Of a DNA stretch of 64,000 nt, positions 25,822-34,231 are shown piece by piece. A program made the position numbers and the translations under genes. Under the pieces are notes generated by a model. The model ran no database searches and was not told the DNA's origin. It was given only the letters and a program-made list of their open reading frames with translations. The stretch is from Candidatus Melainabacteria bacterium. GTDB lineage: Bacteria; Cyanobacteriota; Vampirovibrionia; Obscuribacterales; Obscuribacteraceae. The stretch's first letter is position 1. Each line of letters begins with the position of its first letter. The stretch covers positions 310,001 through 374,000 of the forward strand of contig RXJR01000001.1 of assembly GCA_003963305.1 (NCBI GenBank). Direction: 5' to 3'.

Positions 25822-26496
25822 ATGAATCCACGAGATATTGCGCCGGAAATCGCCGCAGTCGCAGGCAACTACCAATACAAAAAACCGCCCGACCTGTTCT
25901 TGCAAGTTCAGGAATGGCTCGACAAAGCGTGGCGGTTTGTTGCCGACCTGCTTTCGTCTTTGCGAATGCACATGCCGGGCATGGCAGATACCAATGTAGT
26001 CGGCAATATCATGCAGATACTGGTGCTTTTATCAGGTGCGCTCTGCCTCTTTGTGATCGTCTATTTCGCCATGCGCCGTATGGGGCAGTTGAGCGCCCAG
26101 GCGAAATTAGCGAAGAAAGGACAATCGGCGGCTTACCGCCTGCTCGATGCCGCCGGCTGGAAGAGCGAAGCCGCCACGCTCGCCGCCAGGGAAGACTGGC
26201 GAGAAGCCTGCCGCGCTCTCTACATGTCGTCGCTGCGAAACATGCATGAAAATGGAGTGATCGAATTCACTCCCACCCGCACCAATTACGAATACTGGTA
26301 CGCCCTGGAGCCGCGCAGTCAGGGGCTCGCTCGTGCCTTCAAGTCTCTAGCTAATCAGGTGGAGCTGGTCTGGTTCGGCAACAAACAAGCGACAGTTGAA
26401 GACTATCGTTCCATTGAAACTCAGCTGCAGAAAGTGGAAGAGGAATGCAATTTCGTCAAAGAGATAAACACTCGTGACAGGGCGGGTCGCACATGA
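25822..26496 (+). CDS. DUF4129-type membrane protein
   Basis: A 224-residue protein with one TM segment (about 65-85: I-L-V-L-L-S-G-A-L-C-L-F-V-I-V-Y-F). The C-terminal region has the DUF4129 pattern W-R-E-A-C-R-A-L-Y (about 134-142), then T-N-x-E-Y-W near 160 and F-x-x-L-x-x-x-V-E-L-V-W-F-G near 185-193. This domain is typical of MoxR-DUF58 clusters and of transglutaminase-like proteins, function not known. Its stop overlaps the ATG of the next gene (ATGA). Confidence 0.78.
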   Translation: MNPRDIAPEIAAVAGNYQYKKPPDLFLQVQEWLDKAWRFVADLLSSLRMHMPGMADTNVVGNIMQILVLLSGALCLFVIVYFAMRRMGQLSAQAKLAKKGQSAAYRLLDAAGWKSEAATLAAREDWREACRALYMSSLRNMHENGVIEFTPTRTNYEYWYALEPRSQGLARAFKSLANQVELVWFGNKQATVEDYRSIETQLQKVEEECNFVKEINTRDRAGRT

Positions 26497-27785
26497 AGAC
26501 GAAGGACACGTCAGCTCAAAACCACTCGTCAGCTCAGAACAACACAACATCTCCTGAAAAAATCAGCAGAGCAAAAATCTGGTGGCAACTCTCCTTTTTG
26601 ATTCTGGTTAGTGCCGTTGCAGTTTACGTGGGCAGTGCCTTCGACGAACAGATTCAGAACTACATGCCTGAGCAGCGTGTACTCTCCTCCATCTTCAACA
26701 AGAAGCCGAGCGGTTTGAGCGGGCTATCGGAAGTGATGAAAAAGGTGGGCTTGACCGTGCATCCGTGGCTTTTGCCTTATCGAAACCTGAGAAATGCACA
26801 TGGCATGCTGGTCATTGTCGCGCCCTCCACTTCTCCGGCGGAATTCGAAGCGGAGCAGATATTGAAATGGGTGCAGGCCGGCAACGATCTCGTCTATCTC
26901 GACCACTTCTCCTTCAAAATGACACGCCGCCTGCTTGAGAAAATCAATCTCACCATCACAGACGGCACTGAGCTTCACGATCGCTCAGTGCCTGTAGACG
27001 CATCAAAAAAACTATTTGCCTACGTGCCCAAACTTACTGTTACGAGCGACACGAATATAAACGGCGGCGAACCACTTGTAAAAGTGGATGACAAAGCAAT
27101 ATTCAGCGAATTACAATACGGCAAAGGGCGCATTCTGATTGGCACTTCGCCGACACTTTGTTCAAATCGCCGACTATCCGAAAAGAACGACTGGTCCAAT
27201 TTCCAGTTCCTGGTTAACTGGATGAGCACTGCCAGCGGTGACATAATGTTTGACGAACGCTGCCACGGCTTCAGCGAAAGCGGCAATGTCTTCGTCGTTC
27301 TCGGCAGGAGCCCCTGGGGCGCAGTCTTCCTGCAACTTGTGTTAATGCTCGCTGTAGCTGTATACAGCTGCTCGAAACGATTTGGAGCGACCGCCACTCT
27401 CAATGATGCTCGCAAGATTTCGAACCTGGAATTCATCACGGGACTTTCAAACGCATATCGCAGAGCGAAAGCCAATGGTGCCATCTACGAGATTACAGGA
27501 CATACTCTGCGCAATCGATTGTGCAAACTGCTGTCTGTCTCACCACACGAACAGACAAGCAAAGTGATCGAAGCCTGGAATGCCTATGCTGAAGCTAGTC
27601 CCAACAAGGCGGGCGCCGCCGCCGCCCTGGTGCCGCAGTTTTTAACAGACTTCGATGCCGCAATCGAACAACAAAGAAACATTCCCGATCAGCAATTCAA
27701 ATCGCTAATAATCAACTGCGACAAGATTGCCGATCATCTCAACAACCAGTCAAACACTACGTCTCTAAAAAGGTTAGGCAGCTGA
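26493..27785 (+). CDS. DUF4350-type membrane protein
   Basis: A 430-residue protein. TM segments lie at about 32-47 (W-W-Q-L-S-F-L-I-L-V) and at about 277-292 (F-L-Q-L-V-L-M-L-A-V-A-V-Y). The external part between them has the DUF4350 features: S-x-L-N/F-x-x-P-x-G-x-x-G-L, then L-V-I-V-A-P and a L-x-x-W-V-Q-A-G-N-D-L-V-Y segment (a degenerate GATase-like fold). The C-terminal cytoplasmic part holds A-Y-R-R-A-K-A. It is the classic partner of MoxR and DUF58 genes. Two bases separate it from the MoxR gene. Confidence 0.78.
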   Translation: MKTKDTSAQNHSSAQNNTTSPEKISRAKIWWQLSFLILVSAVAVYVGSAFDEQIQNYMPEQRVLSSIFNKKPSGLSGLSEVMKKVGLTVHPWLLPYRNLRNAHGMLVIVAPSTSPAEFEAEQILKWVQAGNDLVYLDHFSFKMTRRLLEKINLTITDGTELHDRSVPVDASKKLFAYVPKLTVTSDTNINGGEPLVKVDDKAIFSELQYGKGRILIGTSPTLCSNRRLSEKNDWSNFQFLVNWMSTASGDIMFDERCHGFSESGNVFVVLGRSPWGAVFLQLVLMLAVAVYSCSKRFGATATLNDARKISNLEFITGLSNAYRRAKANGAIYEITGHTLRNRLCKLLSVSPHEQTSKVIEAWNAYAEASPNKAGAAAALVPQFLTDFDAAIEQQRNIPDQQFKSLIINCDKIADHLNNQSNTTSLKRLGS

Positions 27786-27786
27786 C

Positions 27787-28734
27787 ATGAGTCAACAAAT
27801 CTCTACTGTTTTCCAAAGGCTTCGCAAAAGTCTCTCTGACGTCATTGTCGGGCAAGAAATTGTCATCGATCAACTGCTGATCGCGCTCCTGGCGGAAGGG
27901 CATGTACTGCTGGAAGGAGTGCCCGGGACGGCAAAAACTCTGCTCGTCAAAACACTTGCAAGTCTGATCGGCACAGAATTTGGACGCGTGCAATTGACAC
28001 CGGACATGCTGCCATCGGACATTTTAGGAACGAGCATTTACGACCTCAATACCAAGACATTCACAATGAAACGAGGTCCCATTTTTACGAGCCTGCTTTT
28101 GGCCGACGAAATCAATCGCACTCCACCGAAAACACAATCAGCATTACTCGAGGCCATGGAAGAGCGCCAGGTCACGCTTGACGGCAGAAGTGAAAAACTG
28201 CCCGACCTGTTCATGGTAGTGGCAACGCAAAACCCTGTGGAATTTGAAGGCACTTACCCACTTCCCGAAGCTCAATTAGATCGTTTTATGCTCAAAGTTT
28301 TGATTGGTTATCCGGGCATCGAAGCAGAACGATTGATGCTGACCAAATGGCAGGCAGGTGCCTACAAAAAGCATGCCGTTCAACTCGACCCGGTCACAAC
28401 AGCCGAAGAGATATTAGATTGCCGTAGCGCACTGGAGTCGATCAAAGTGGATGACACCATACTCGGTTACCTTGTCGATCTCGTGCAGAAGTCTCGAAAC
28501 CTCTCTGATTTACAACTGGGCGCCAGCCCTCGTTCTGCCCTGAGCTGGTTGGCGGCAGCGAAAGCCCATGCCGCCATGGAAGGAAAAGACTTCGTCACGC
28601 CGGACAATATAAAGTTCGTTGCCGAACCAGTTCTTCGCCATCGCTTGATTCTCACACCAGAATCAGAGCTGGACGGAGTAACCCTTTCCCAGGTAATCGG
28701 CAATCTGCTCAAACAGATACCCGTGCCGCGGTAG
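27787..28734 (+). CDS. MoxR-family AAA+ ATPase
   Basis: MoxR ATPases act as chaperones that assemble or activate proteins, often with von Willebrand domain partners. Walker A is G-V-P-G-T-A-K-T (about 41-48), Walker B L-L-L-A-D-E-I-N-R (about 100-108) with the following T-P-P-K-T-Q-S-A-L-L-E-A-M-E-E-R-Q-V-T, sensor 1 A-T-Q-N-P near 146, and an arginine-rich region after. The length of 315 is normal. Translationally close to the gene before it; 108 bases separate it from the DUF58 gene. Confidence 0.93.
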   Translation: MSQQISTVFQRLRKSLSDVIVGQEIVIDQLLIALLAEGHVLLEGVPGTAKTLLVKTLASLIGTEFGRVQLTPDMLPSDILGTSIYDLNTKTFTMKRGPIFTSLLLADEINRTPPKTQSALLEAMEERQVTLDGRSEKLPDLFMVVATQNPVEFEGTYPLPEAQLDRFMLKVLIGYPGIEAERLMLTKWQAGAYKKHAVQLDPVTTAEEILDCRSALESIKVDDTILGYLVDLVQKSRNLSDLQLGASPRSALSWLAAAKAHAAMEGKDFVTPDNIKFVAEPVLRHRLILTPESELDGVTLSQVIGNLLKQIPVPR

Positions 28735-28842
28735 TAAAAGAAAAACGACGCAAGGCAAATCGAGAGAAAGTCGACACAAGATACAAGGTTATAGAGAAAA
28801 AAGCGATATAGCAAGATATAGCAAGAGGAAATAAAAAGTCCG

Positions 28843-30180
28843 TTGACTGCCAGTAAACTCACCTACATTCTGCTCGCTGCTGCCGCCTGCATCTTCTGCG
28901 CCGCCAACTGGTATGCACCGCTGAAAACTGCAGCCTATGCAGTCGACGTCATCGTTCTGGTGTTGCTGATCGTCGACTATCAACTGACGTTGGACAAGAA
29001 ATTCATCTCAGCAAATCGCATCGTTGCCGAGAGGCTATCGATCGGGAGAGACAACAGTGTCGAGTTGCGCATCACCAATGAAGGTGGCATGCCGCTTACC
29101 TGCAAGGTGCGCGACGACTTTCCGCAAGCGATACAGTCTGATGTGCGCGAGTTTGATTTCGAACTGCCGGCCAATGGCATCAGTACACTGAAATACAATC
29201 TTCTCCCCAGACGACGCGGCGCTTACAAGTTCGGCTTGATCAACATTCGCTACCTCAGCTACCTCAAACTCTTCTGGCACGAGGTGAAAGCGCCGGCCCA
29301 ACAAACAGTGAAAGTGTACAGCGACCTGAAAACGCTGCACGATTTATCGGTGAAACTCAGTCATTCATCCGAGCTAGGCGAACTGCACCAGCGGAAAAGA
29401 GGTCAGGGCACGGACTTTTCAAGCTTGAGAGAATACACGGTCGGCGACGACTCCAAAGCAATCGACTGGAAGGCAACAGCACGCAGAGACCGGCCGGTAC
29501 TGAGAACATATGAGGCCGAGCAGGAGCAACGTTTGCTCGTGCTCATTGACGCAGGACGAATGATGGCATCAGACCTGGAGGGACTGACTCGCTTCGATCA
29601 CGCTCTCAACTCAGCACTGTGTCTTGCTCTAACGGGCCTGGCACATAACGACCAGGTTGGCTTTGGAATTTTCGCGGATAAGCCCTTGATGTATTTGCCA
29701 CCACGTCGGGGCAAATCGCATTTGAAAAACATTCTCGAGGCATCATTCGATGTAGAACCAAGGCTGGTGGAGCCTGACTATGCAGGCATGCTCTCTTACT
29801 TCGCCACAGCCCAGAAGGGCAGGTCACTAATTGTGGTGCTCAGCGATCTGACGGACCCAGTCGGCTCACAAGCGCTATTGACTGGGCTGGCCAGCCTCGG
29901 CAAAAGACACTTACCATTTTGCGTAACGCTTAAGGATCGTCAAGTTACAGACATTGCAAACAGCAAAGTTGTGGTGCCGGGTGAAAAAGCCGGTGTGTCA
30001 GAAGTTGACATGGAAAAGGCATACCAAAGAGCCATAGCAATTGATTTGCTAGCCCAGAGAGAACTCGCTCTCACCGTACTGCAACGACGCGGATGTATGG
30101 TCTTAGATTGCGCGCCACAGGAGTTGAGCAATAAGCTTGTCGATAGTTACATCGAAATCAAAACAAGAGCGCGCCTGTGA
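28843..30180 (+). CDS. DUF58 protein, MoxR partner
   Basis: DUF58 proteins carry a degenerate vWA-like fold and work beside MoxR. Two TM segments occur at about residues 7-45. The hallmark G-T-D-F-S-S-L-R-E-Y-T-V-G-D-D-S-K-A-I-D-W-K-A-T-A-R is complete near residues 188-212, followed by the vWA-like L-L-V-L-I-D-A-G-R near 228. The start is TTG 28843 with AGAGGA 13 bases upstream. The 108-base gap before it holds an AAGATATAGCAAG near-repeat at about 28805-28830 and no terminator. Confidence 0.88.
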   Translation: MTASKLTYILLAAAACIFCAANWYAPLKTAAYAVDVIVLVLLIVDYQLTLDKKFISANRIVAERLSIGRDNSVELRITNEGGMPLTCKVRDDFPQAIQSDVREFDFELPANGISTLKYNLLPRRRGAYKFGLINIRYLSYLKLFWHEVKAPAQQTVKVYSDLKTLHDLSVKLSHSSELGELHQRKRGQGTDFSSLREYTVGDDSKAIDWKATARRDRPVLRTYEAEQEQRLLVLIDAGRMMASDLEGLTRFDHALNSALCLALTGLAHNDQVGFGIFADKPLMYLPPRRGKSHLKNILEASFDVEPRLVEPDYAGMLSYFATAQKGRSLIVVLSDLTDPVGSQALLTGLASLGKRHLPFCVTLKDRQVTDIANSKVVVPGEKAGVSEVDMEKAYQRAIAIDLLAQRELALTVLQRRGCMVLDCAPQELSNKLVDSYIEIKTRARL

Positions 30181-31992
30181 TCAGGCTAAGCCGTTGTCGC
30201 AAGCGAATTTTACAAGCGCAGTTCTACTCTTCAGCTTTAACTTCTTACGAATACGCGAGGCGTGCAGTTCAACGGTAGATTCAGTCAGGAAAAGCCGTTG
30301 CGCAATTTCTCTGTTTGCTAAACCGGACGCTATCAATTTCAGTACTTCCAGCTCTCGAAGCGATAGAGGCGGCGCACTTTCAGTCGGTCGTCTCTCTTCT
30401 GCCGCTTCGATCTTGCTGCGACTGACCAGCTCGAGCGTGTTAGTCAACTGCTGCGTCAAATTGCCCAACAGATTCATATTGAATAGCTGGTCCTTCAATT
30501 GCAAATACTGCTGACTGTGCGACAGAGCAACCGCGGTCTGACTGGCGGCTACTTCCAGCATGTCTAGTTCGTGCGCAGTCCAGTGACGGGAAGGGGCGCT
30601 CTCAAGAATTATAATGACACCATAACTAATACCATGCGAAACAATAGGCGCACCGGCCATACTCTTTATGCCATTGTCTGAGAAGTATTCATATTCATCG
30701 GCAGACAACTCATGTGAACGTTCCAGCGCGGCGACATCCGGTATAAATGCCACTTTGCTCCTGAAATAAGAAACCACGACGGTGGGAAATTGTCCTGTTC
30801 TTCCCAATCCCAGAGGCGAAATATCAGGCTCTGCATACTCGTGTGTAACCAGAGGCGAGGCCGGTCCGTCCGTGCGCACAATCAAACATCGGCTTGCTCC
30901 AAGAGCACGACCAAAGCCATCGACAACTGTCTGGAGGATAGTGTCGCGATCCAGCGTTGCGTGCAACTTACAAATAATTTGCCGAACCCATCGCTCCCAG
31001 CTCATCTGACGAGAAAGACTGTTAGCCAGCTGTTCAGAAGCCCTTTTCGAATTTTCAGCCTCGGCAGACATACTGCCCTGCTTGCTGCCGGGAGGAACAA
31101 ACATGAGCAGCGCATCTGCGAGATCGTTCTGCCTGCACAGAGACGAGATGCAAACATCAAAGTGACTGGAGGCTCCCTCAGACCGGCCTACCAATACCTC
31201 ACCTAAAGTGACGAATGGTCTAACTTCAGAAAGTCCCCGGACTGCGTCGAGCACACGCTGACCATCTGGTATCACATCCAAAATAGACTGATTGACAAAG
31301 TCTTTTCTCGATGACTTCAGCATCGCCTGAAAGGCGTCATTGAATTTGCGAACCCGCCCGGAATTATCCAGCACCAATGCAGGAAAACTCGTTTGTTTGA
31401 AGATTCGCCCCTCAGCTTCCTTTTGAAACTGTGCTCGTTCACGAATCAGAAACCTGGCTAATTCAAGCGAAGCAGCTTCGCCAAATTCCAGAACATCATC
31501 AGAAAAAGTGTGCGCTTCGATGCAGTAATGCATCGACAAACATCCCAGGATTTTCTGTCCATCCACTATTGGAAACACGATCAGCGACTTGGAGCAGGTG
31601 TCCTCTCCAAGGGCATTGAGTTCATGGTTGGCGCCGGAACTGCGGGGCGCGACATCTTGCAACGGTACGGGTTTTGCCTCTTGAAAAAAACGAAAGAGTT
31701 CGGAATTTGCTTTCAACGCGTAGTGTTTGTCGATTATTGGAATCAAGCCATCTACACAGTATTCGGACGCCACAGACAATTCCGGGCTATCAGAAGTGCG
31801 TTCAACATCATCAACGAGAAGCAACGCGCAACGGTCGAGGCGCAGTTCGACGCCCACCAACTCAACAATTGAAGTATAAATAGCGGTCTGGTCACCACCG
31901 GCCTTGAGCAGCCTGGTGACGCGGTTGAACAGCTTGAGCAAGCTTTTGGACTCAAGTGATTTAGATGAACTCTTTTCTGATTGCGCGGACAT
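30181..31992 (-). CDS. GAF-PAS-GAF sensor with LuxR-type DNA-binding domain
   Basis: A one-component transcription regulator. From the chosen ATG 31992 (603 residues): GAF-like domain about 25-175, PAS-like about 185-300 (F-P-A-L-V-L-D-N-S-G-R-V-R-K-F-N-D-A-F), second GAF about 345-505, then a LuxR/GerE helix-turn-helix (about 540-600: L-S-x-R-E-L-E-V-L-K-L-I-A-S-G-L-A-N-R, then E-S-T-V-E-L-H). A longer form from 32136 adds 48 unlike residues and has no ribosome site. The gene converges on the DUF58 gene with its stop adjacent. A cluster of four CATATG palindromes lies just upstream and may be its own operator. Confidence 0.85.
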   Translation of the reverse strand: MSAQSEKSSSKSLESKSLLKLFNRVTRLLKAGGDQTAIYTSIVELVGVELRLDRCALLLVDDVERTSDSPELSVASEYCVDGLIPIIDKHYALKANSELFRFFQEAKPVPLQDVAPRSSGANHELNALGEDTCSKSLIVFPIVDGQKILGCLSMHYCIEAHTFSDDVLEFGEAASLELARFLIRERAQFQKEAEGRIFKQTSFPALVLDNSGRVRKFNDAFQAMLKSSRKDFVNQSILDVIPDGQRVLDAVRGLSEVRPFVTLGEVLVGRSEGASSHFDVCISSLCRQNDLADALLMFVPPGSKQGSMSAEAENSKRASEQLANSLSRQMSWERWVRQIICKLHATLDRDTILQTVVDGFGRALGASRCLIVRTDGPASPLVTHEYAEPDISPLGLGRTGQFPTVVVSYFRSKVAFIPDVAALERSHELSADEYEYFSDNGIKSMAGAPIVSHGISYGVIIILESAPSRHWTAHELDMLEVAASQTAVALSHSQQYLQLKDQLFNMNLLGNLTQQLTNTLELVSRSKIEAAEERRPTESAPPLSLRELEVLKLIASGLANREIAQRLFLTESTVELHASRIRKKLKLKSRTALVKFACDNGLA

Positions 31993-32071
31993 GGCTATTG
32001 GTATTACGCCTAAAAAGCTGCACGTGGTCCTTAAAAACCACCATAGAACAAATCGCACACCAGGGGAAGAA

Positions 32072-32203
32072 CATATGGAATCTCCATATACTGGTTTCCT
32101 ACATATGCCAATGACTGCTAGCACCATATGCGGCAATGATTTCGGGTTGGCCGGCAGTGGGCCTCAAAAGCAGATGCAATTGTAACGAACTGCTTAACAT
32201 ATG
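32072..32203. promoter_or_regulatory. Cluster of four CATATG palindromes
   Basis: CATATG occurs at 32072, 32102, 32125 and 32198, with CCATATA at 32084. A hexamer is expected about once in 4 kb, so four in 132 bases is far above chance. Candidate operator array for the adjacent LuxR-type regulator. Confidence 0.4.
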
Positions 32204-32435
32204 AACCATAAACTACTTGATCGACCGTCTTAAGGCACAAGTGATTTATCCAATTTCAGCGGTCGTATAAATTGTTGCGAACCGTTGAGTACTGGATTTG
32301 ACGCAGCCAACCGACAAAAGGGACTTAATGTTCAAGATTTGGGCGCAAAACGCAAATTTAATCTCAAATTCAGGTCATCAAAAGCATGACAACCAGGCAA
32401 ATTGCTCACCCGTGCCTAATTTTTAGCAGTACCAT

Positions 32436-32464
32436 TTGACAACCTCTTGTTGTAGAATTAATAT
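32436..32464 (+). promoter_or_regulatory. Near-consensus sigma70 promoter of the HExxH gene
   Basis: Perfect TTGACA (32436-32441), exact 17-base spacer, TAATAT (32459-32464; 4 of 6 with TATAAT). Start expected near 32471, leaving a leader of about 20 bases. Strongest promoter seen in the window. Confidence 0.8.
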
Positions 32465-32491
32465 ATCTTCACGAATTGGGGGCCCACTGCG

Positions 32492-33043
32492 ATGGCGGGA
32501 AACTCGCCCGTACGAAATTTAAGACGGCAATTTGGCAAACGCCTTGTCGAAGCGGCTTTGAAGTCGCCCACTCTGATCGCGGACATCGAACGTATCCGCG
32601 CCGAAGGGGTGCGCATCAGGCTCGTCGACGGTCCGTGCCGTGCCTATTACGACCGAAAGAAGCGCACCATCTACATCGGGCGCTGGTGTCCACGCAACTA
32701 CAAACTGATCAGCATCGCTCATGAGTTTGTACATGCAATCATCAAGCCAACCATAGACCCTATCCCAGGGAAAACAGGGCGGCAGGAATTCATCGATCGC
32801 TGCATCGATGAAGAGACAGAGGCGATTGTTCACGAAATCAATATAGTCAAAGAGCTGATGCAAGCAGGCGTTGCAGTCGATCCAAAAGAATTGGAGTGGC
32901 TGAACCGCTATAAAAAAGGCGGTCGCAGAGCGATTCGTCGCGCCCTTCAAAAGACGATCACATCCACTACTGGCGAAGACTACCCTGAGTATTACGGAAG
33001 CTGGTACGACGAAATCGTGCCGACATCCCAGAGGCTGCCTTAA
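32492..33043 (+). CDS. HExxH putative zinc metallopeptidase, unknown family
   Basis: A 183-residue basic cytoplasmic protein. Residues about 77-81 form H-E-F-V-H, the zincin motif, within I-S-I-A-H-E-F-V-H-A-I. A downstream acidic stretch D-E-E-T-E-A-I-V-H-E (near 106-115) can supply the third ligand, as in gluzincins. The C-terminal half is rich in Arg/Lys with Y-K-K-G-G-R-R-A-I-R-R, suggesting nucleic-acid contact. No signal peptide. An ImmA/IrrE-like or SprT-like role would fit but is only a guess. It is a single gene with a very strong own promoter. Confidence 0.75.
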   Translation: MAGNSPVRNLRRQFGKRLVEAALKSPTLIADIERIRAEGVRIRLVDGPCRAYYDRKKRTIYIGRWCPRNYKLISIAHEFVHAIIKPTIDPIPGKTGRQEFIDRCIDEETEAIVHEINIVKELMQAGVAVDPKELEWLNRYKKGGRRAIRRALQKTITSTTGEDYPEYYGSWYDEIVPTSQRLP

Positions 33044-33065
33044 GTCCAGATAGACGAAGCGCGGA

Positions 33066-33125
33066 CAGATGCCGTGCGGTCAGGTGCCGTGCGGAGGTGC
33101 TGCTCGGACAGGTGCCTTTACGGCG
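33066..33125. repeat. Short degenerate tandem repeat GGTGCCGTGCGG
   Basis: Four degenerate 13-15-bp units of the form [GA]-GTGCCGTGCGG-tca in the 85-base gap between the HExxH gene and pxpA. Confidence 0.45.
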
Positions 33126-33128
33126 TAA

Positions 33129-34028
33129 CTAGTAGACGCCGAATGCTAGCTCGTTCGATTCGTTTCCATCGAGCGTAAACGGCTCGGCTGTGAGAGCCGC
33201 AGCATGAGGAATCATGTTACGAACCTGTTCGGCTACCTGGCGAGCTTGTGCCATGCCGCCGTGCAAGTGAAGGGTCTCGAAGTCGAGCGCCACCTTCGTG
33301 CCGTCAATCGCTGTTACAGTGCCATAGCGAATCAAACTGGCAGCCTGATTCAAAATGTCGTTGGGGTTTTTGATGATAGCCCGACTGTGGCTATGCGGAA
33401 GCAAATGACCGTTCGCATCGTAGGCTCTATCTATCCAGGCTTCACCGACAACACGTATCCCGGCTCGCTCTCCGGCAGCCTGCAGGCTGCTCCCGGCAGG
33501 ACCAATCAAAACCAGCCAGCGATCGTACTCAGAGACAGCTTTGGCTACAACGGCAGCGGTTCTGGGGTCACTGGCGATTTGCCTGTACAGAAAACCATGT
33601 GGACGAACCTGGGTGATCTCGAAACCGAGGGTGCGAGCCAAACCAGAAAGAGCGCCGAGCTGGAAGAGAATACTGGCACGCAATTCAGCGGTTGAGAGAT
33701 GAATTTCCCGGCGTCCGAATCCCTGTATATCTGGATAACCTATATGAGCGCCCAGAGAAAGCCCGTAATAGCGCACTTCTTCCAGAGCCGCTTCCATAAC
33801 GAGCGGATCACCGGCATGGGCGCCGCAAGCTATGTTCGCTGATGTCACAAACGGAAGAACGTCTGATTCGTTTTCCATTTTGTATGGACCATAGCCCTCA
33901 CCCAGGTTCGTGTTGATGTCGAGAGTCTGACTGAGCTGGCGTGGTTGGGATTGATTTGAACTCGATGATGATCCTTGTGGCGCGGAATCTCTGTTGCCGC
34001 GTGTGCGTTGTTGTCTTGGTCGACGCAT
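33129..34028 (-). CDS. pxpA: 5-oxoprolinase subunit A-like protein (LamB/YcsF family)
   Basis: PxpA with PxpB and PxpC hydrolyses 5-oxoproline using ATP. The family pattern is present: D-I-N-T-N-L-G-E-G-Y-G-P-Y-K (about 37-50; the usual D-L-N-x-D-L-G-E), S-A-N-I-A-C-G-A-H-A-G-D-P, L-G-A-H-I-G-Y-P-D-I-Q-G-F-G-R-R and R-P-H-G-F-L-Y, where the family has K-P-H-G-A-L-Y. The first 35 residues are Ser/Gln/Arg-rich and extra. pxpB and pxpC are not adjacent, unlike the usual operon, so the partners are elsewhere or the protein has another job. The changed Lys could matter. Confidence 0.82.
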   Translation of the reverse strand: MRRPRQQRTRGNRDSAPQGSSSSSNQSQPRQLSQTLDINTNLGEGYGPYKMENESDVLPFVTSANIACGAHAGDPLVMEAALEEVRYYGLSLGAHIGYPDIQGFGRREIHLSTAELRASILFQLGALSGLARTLGFEITQVRPHGFLYRQIASDPRTAAVVAKAVSEYDRWLVLIGPAGSSLQAAGERAGIRVVGEAWIDRAYDANGHLLPHSHSRAIIKNPNDILNQAASLIRYGTVTAIDGTKVALDFETLHLHGGMAQARQVAEQVRNMIPHAAALTAEPFTLDGNESNELAFGVY

Positions 34029-34231
34029 TAGTTCACCTGATTAGAATTTTTCAGCCGCTTGAAAGCGGTAAAGTCGGAAGGAATTGAATTCTAGCAGGGT
34101 TTTGGGTGCTAGCAGCCTGGATCGTAACGCTCCATTGTGCCCGATCGTCGCCAATCTAGGTTTTTCCCCCGTTTACTCTGGCTGATTTTTCCTTAGAATG
34201 GAGTAACACAAGCGGATTTTCAGGCGGCACA

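Larger units (their letters stand above)
31993..32491. other. Intergenic region with CATATG cluster and a strong promoter
   Basis: About 500 bases between the LuxR-type gene (minus) and the HExxH gene (plus). It contains four CATATG palindromes (32072-32203) and the promoter at 32436-32464. No ORF of note. Confidence 0.6.

Noticed and set aside
31993-32137. Extra 48-residue N-terminus of the LuxR-GAF protein from 32136
   Set aside because: It is Cys/Trp/Phe-rich and unlike a GAF leader, with no ribosome site, and it would run into the CATATG region.
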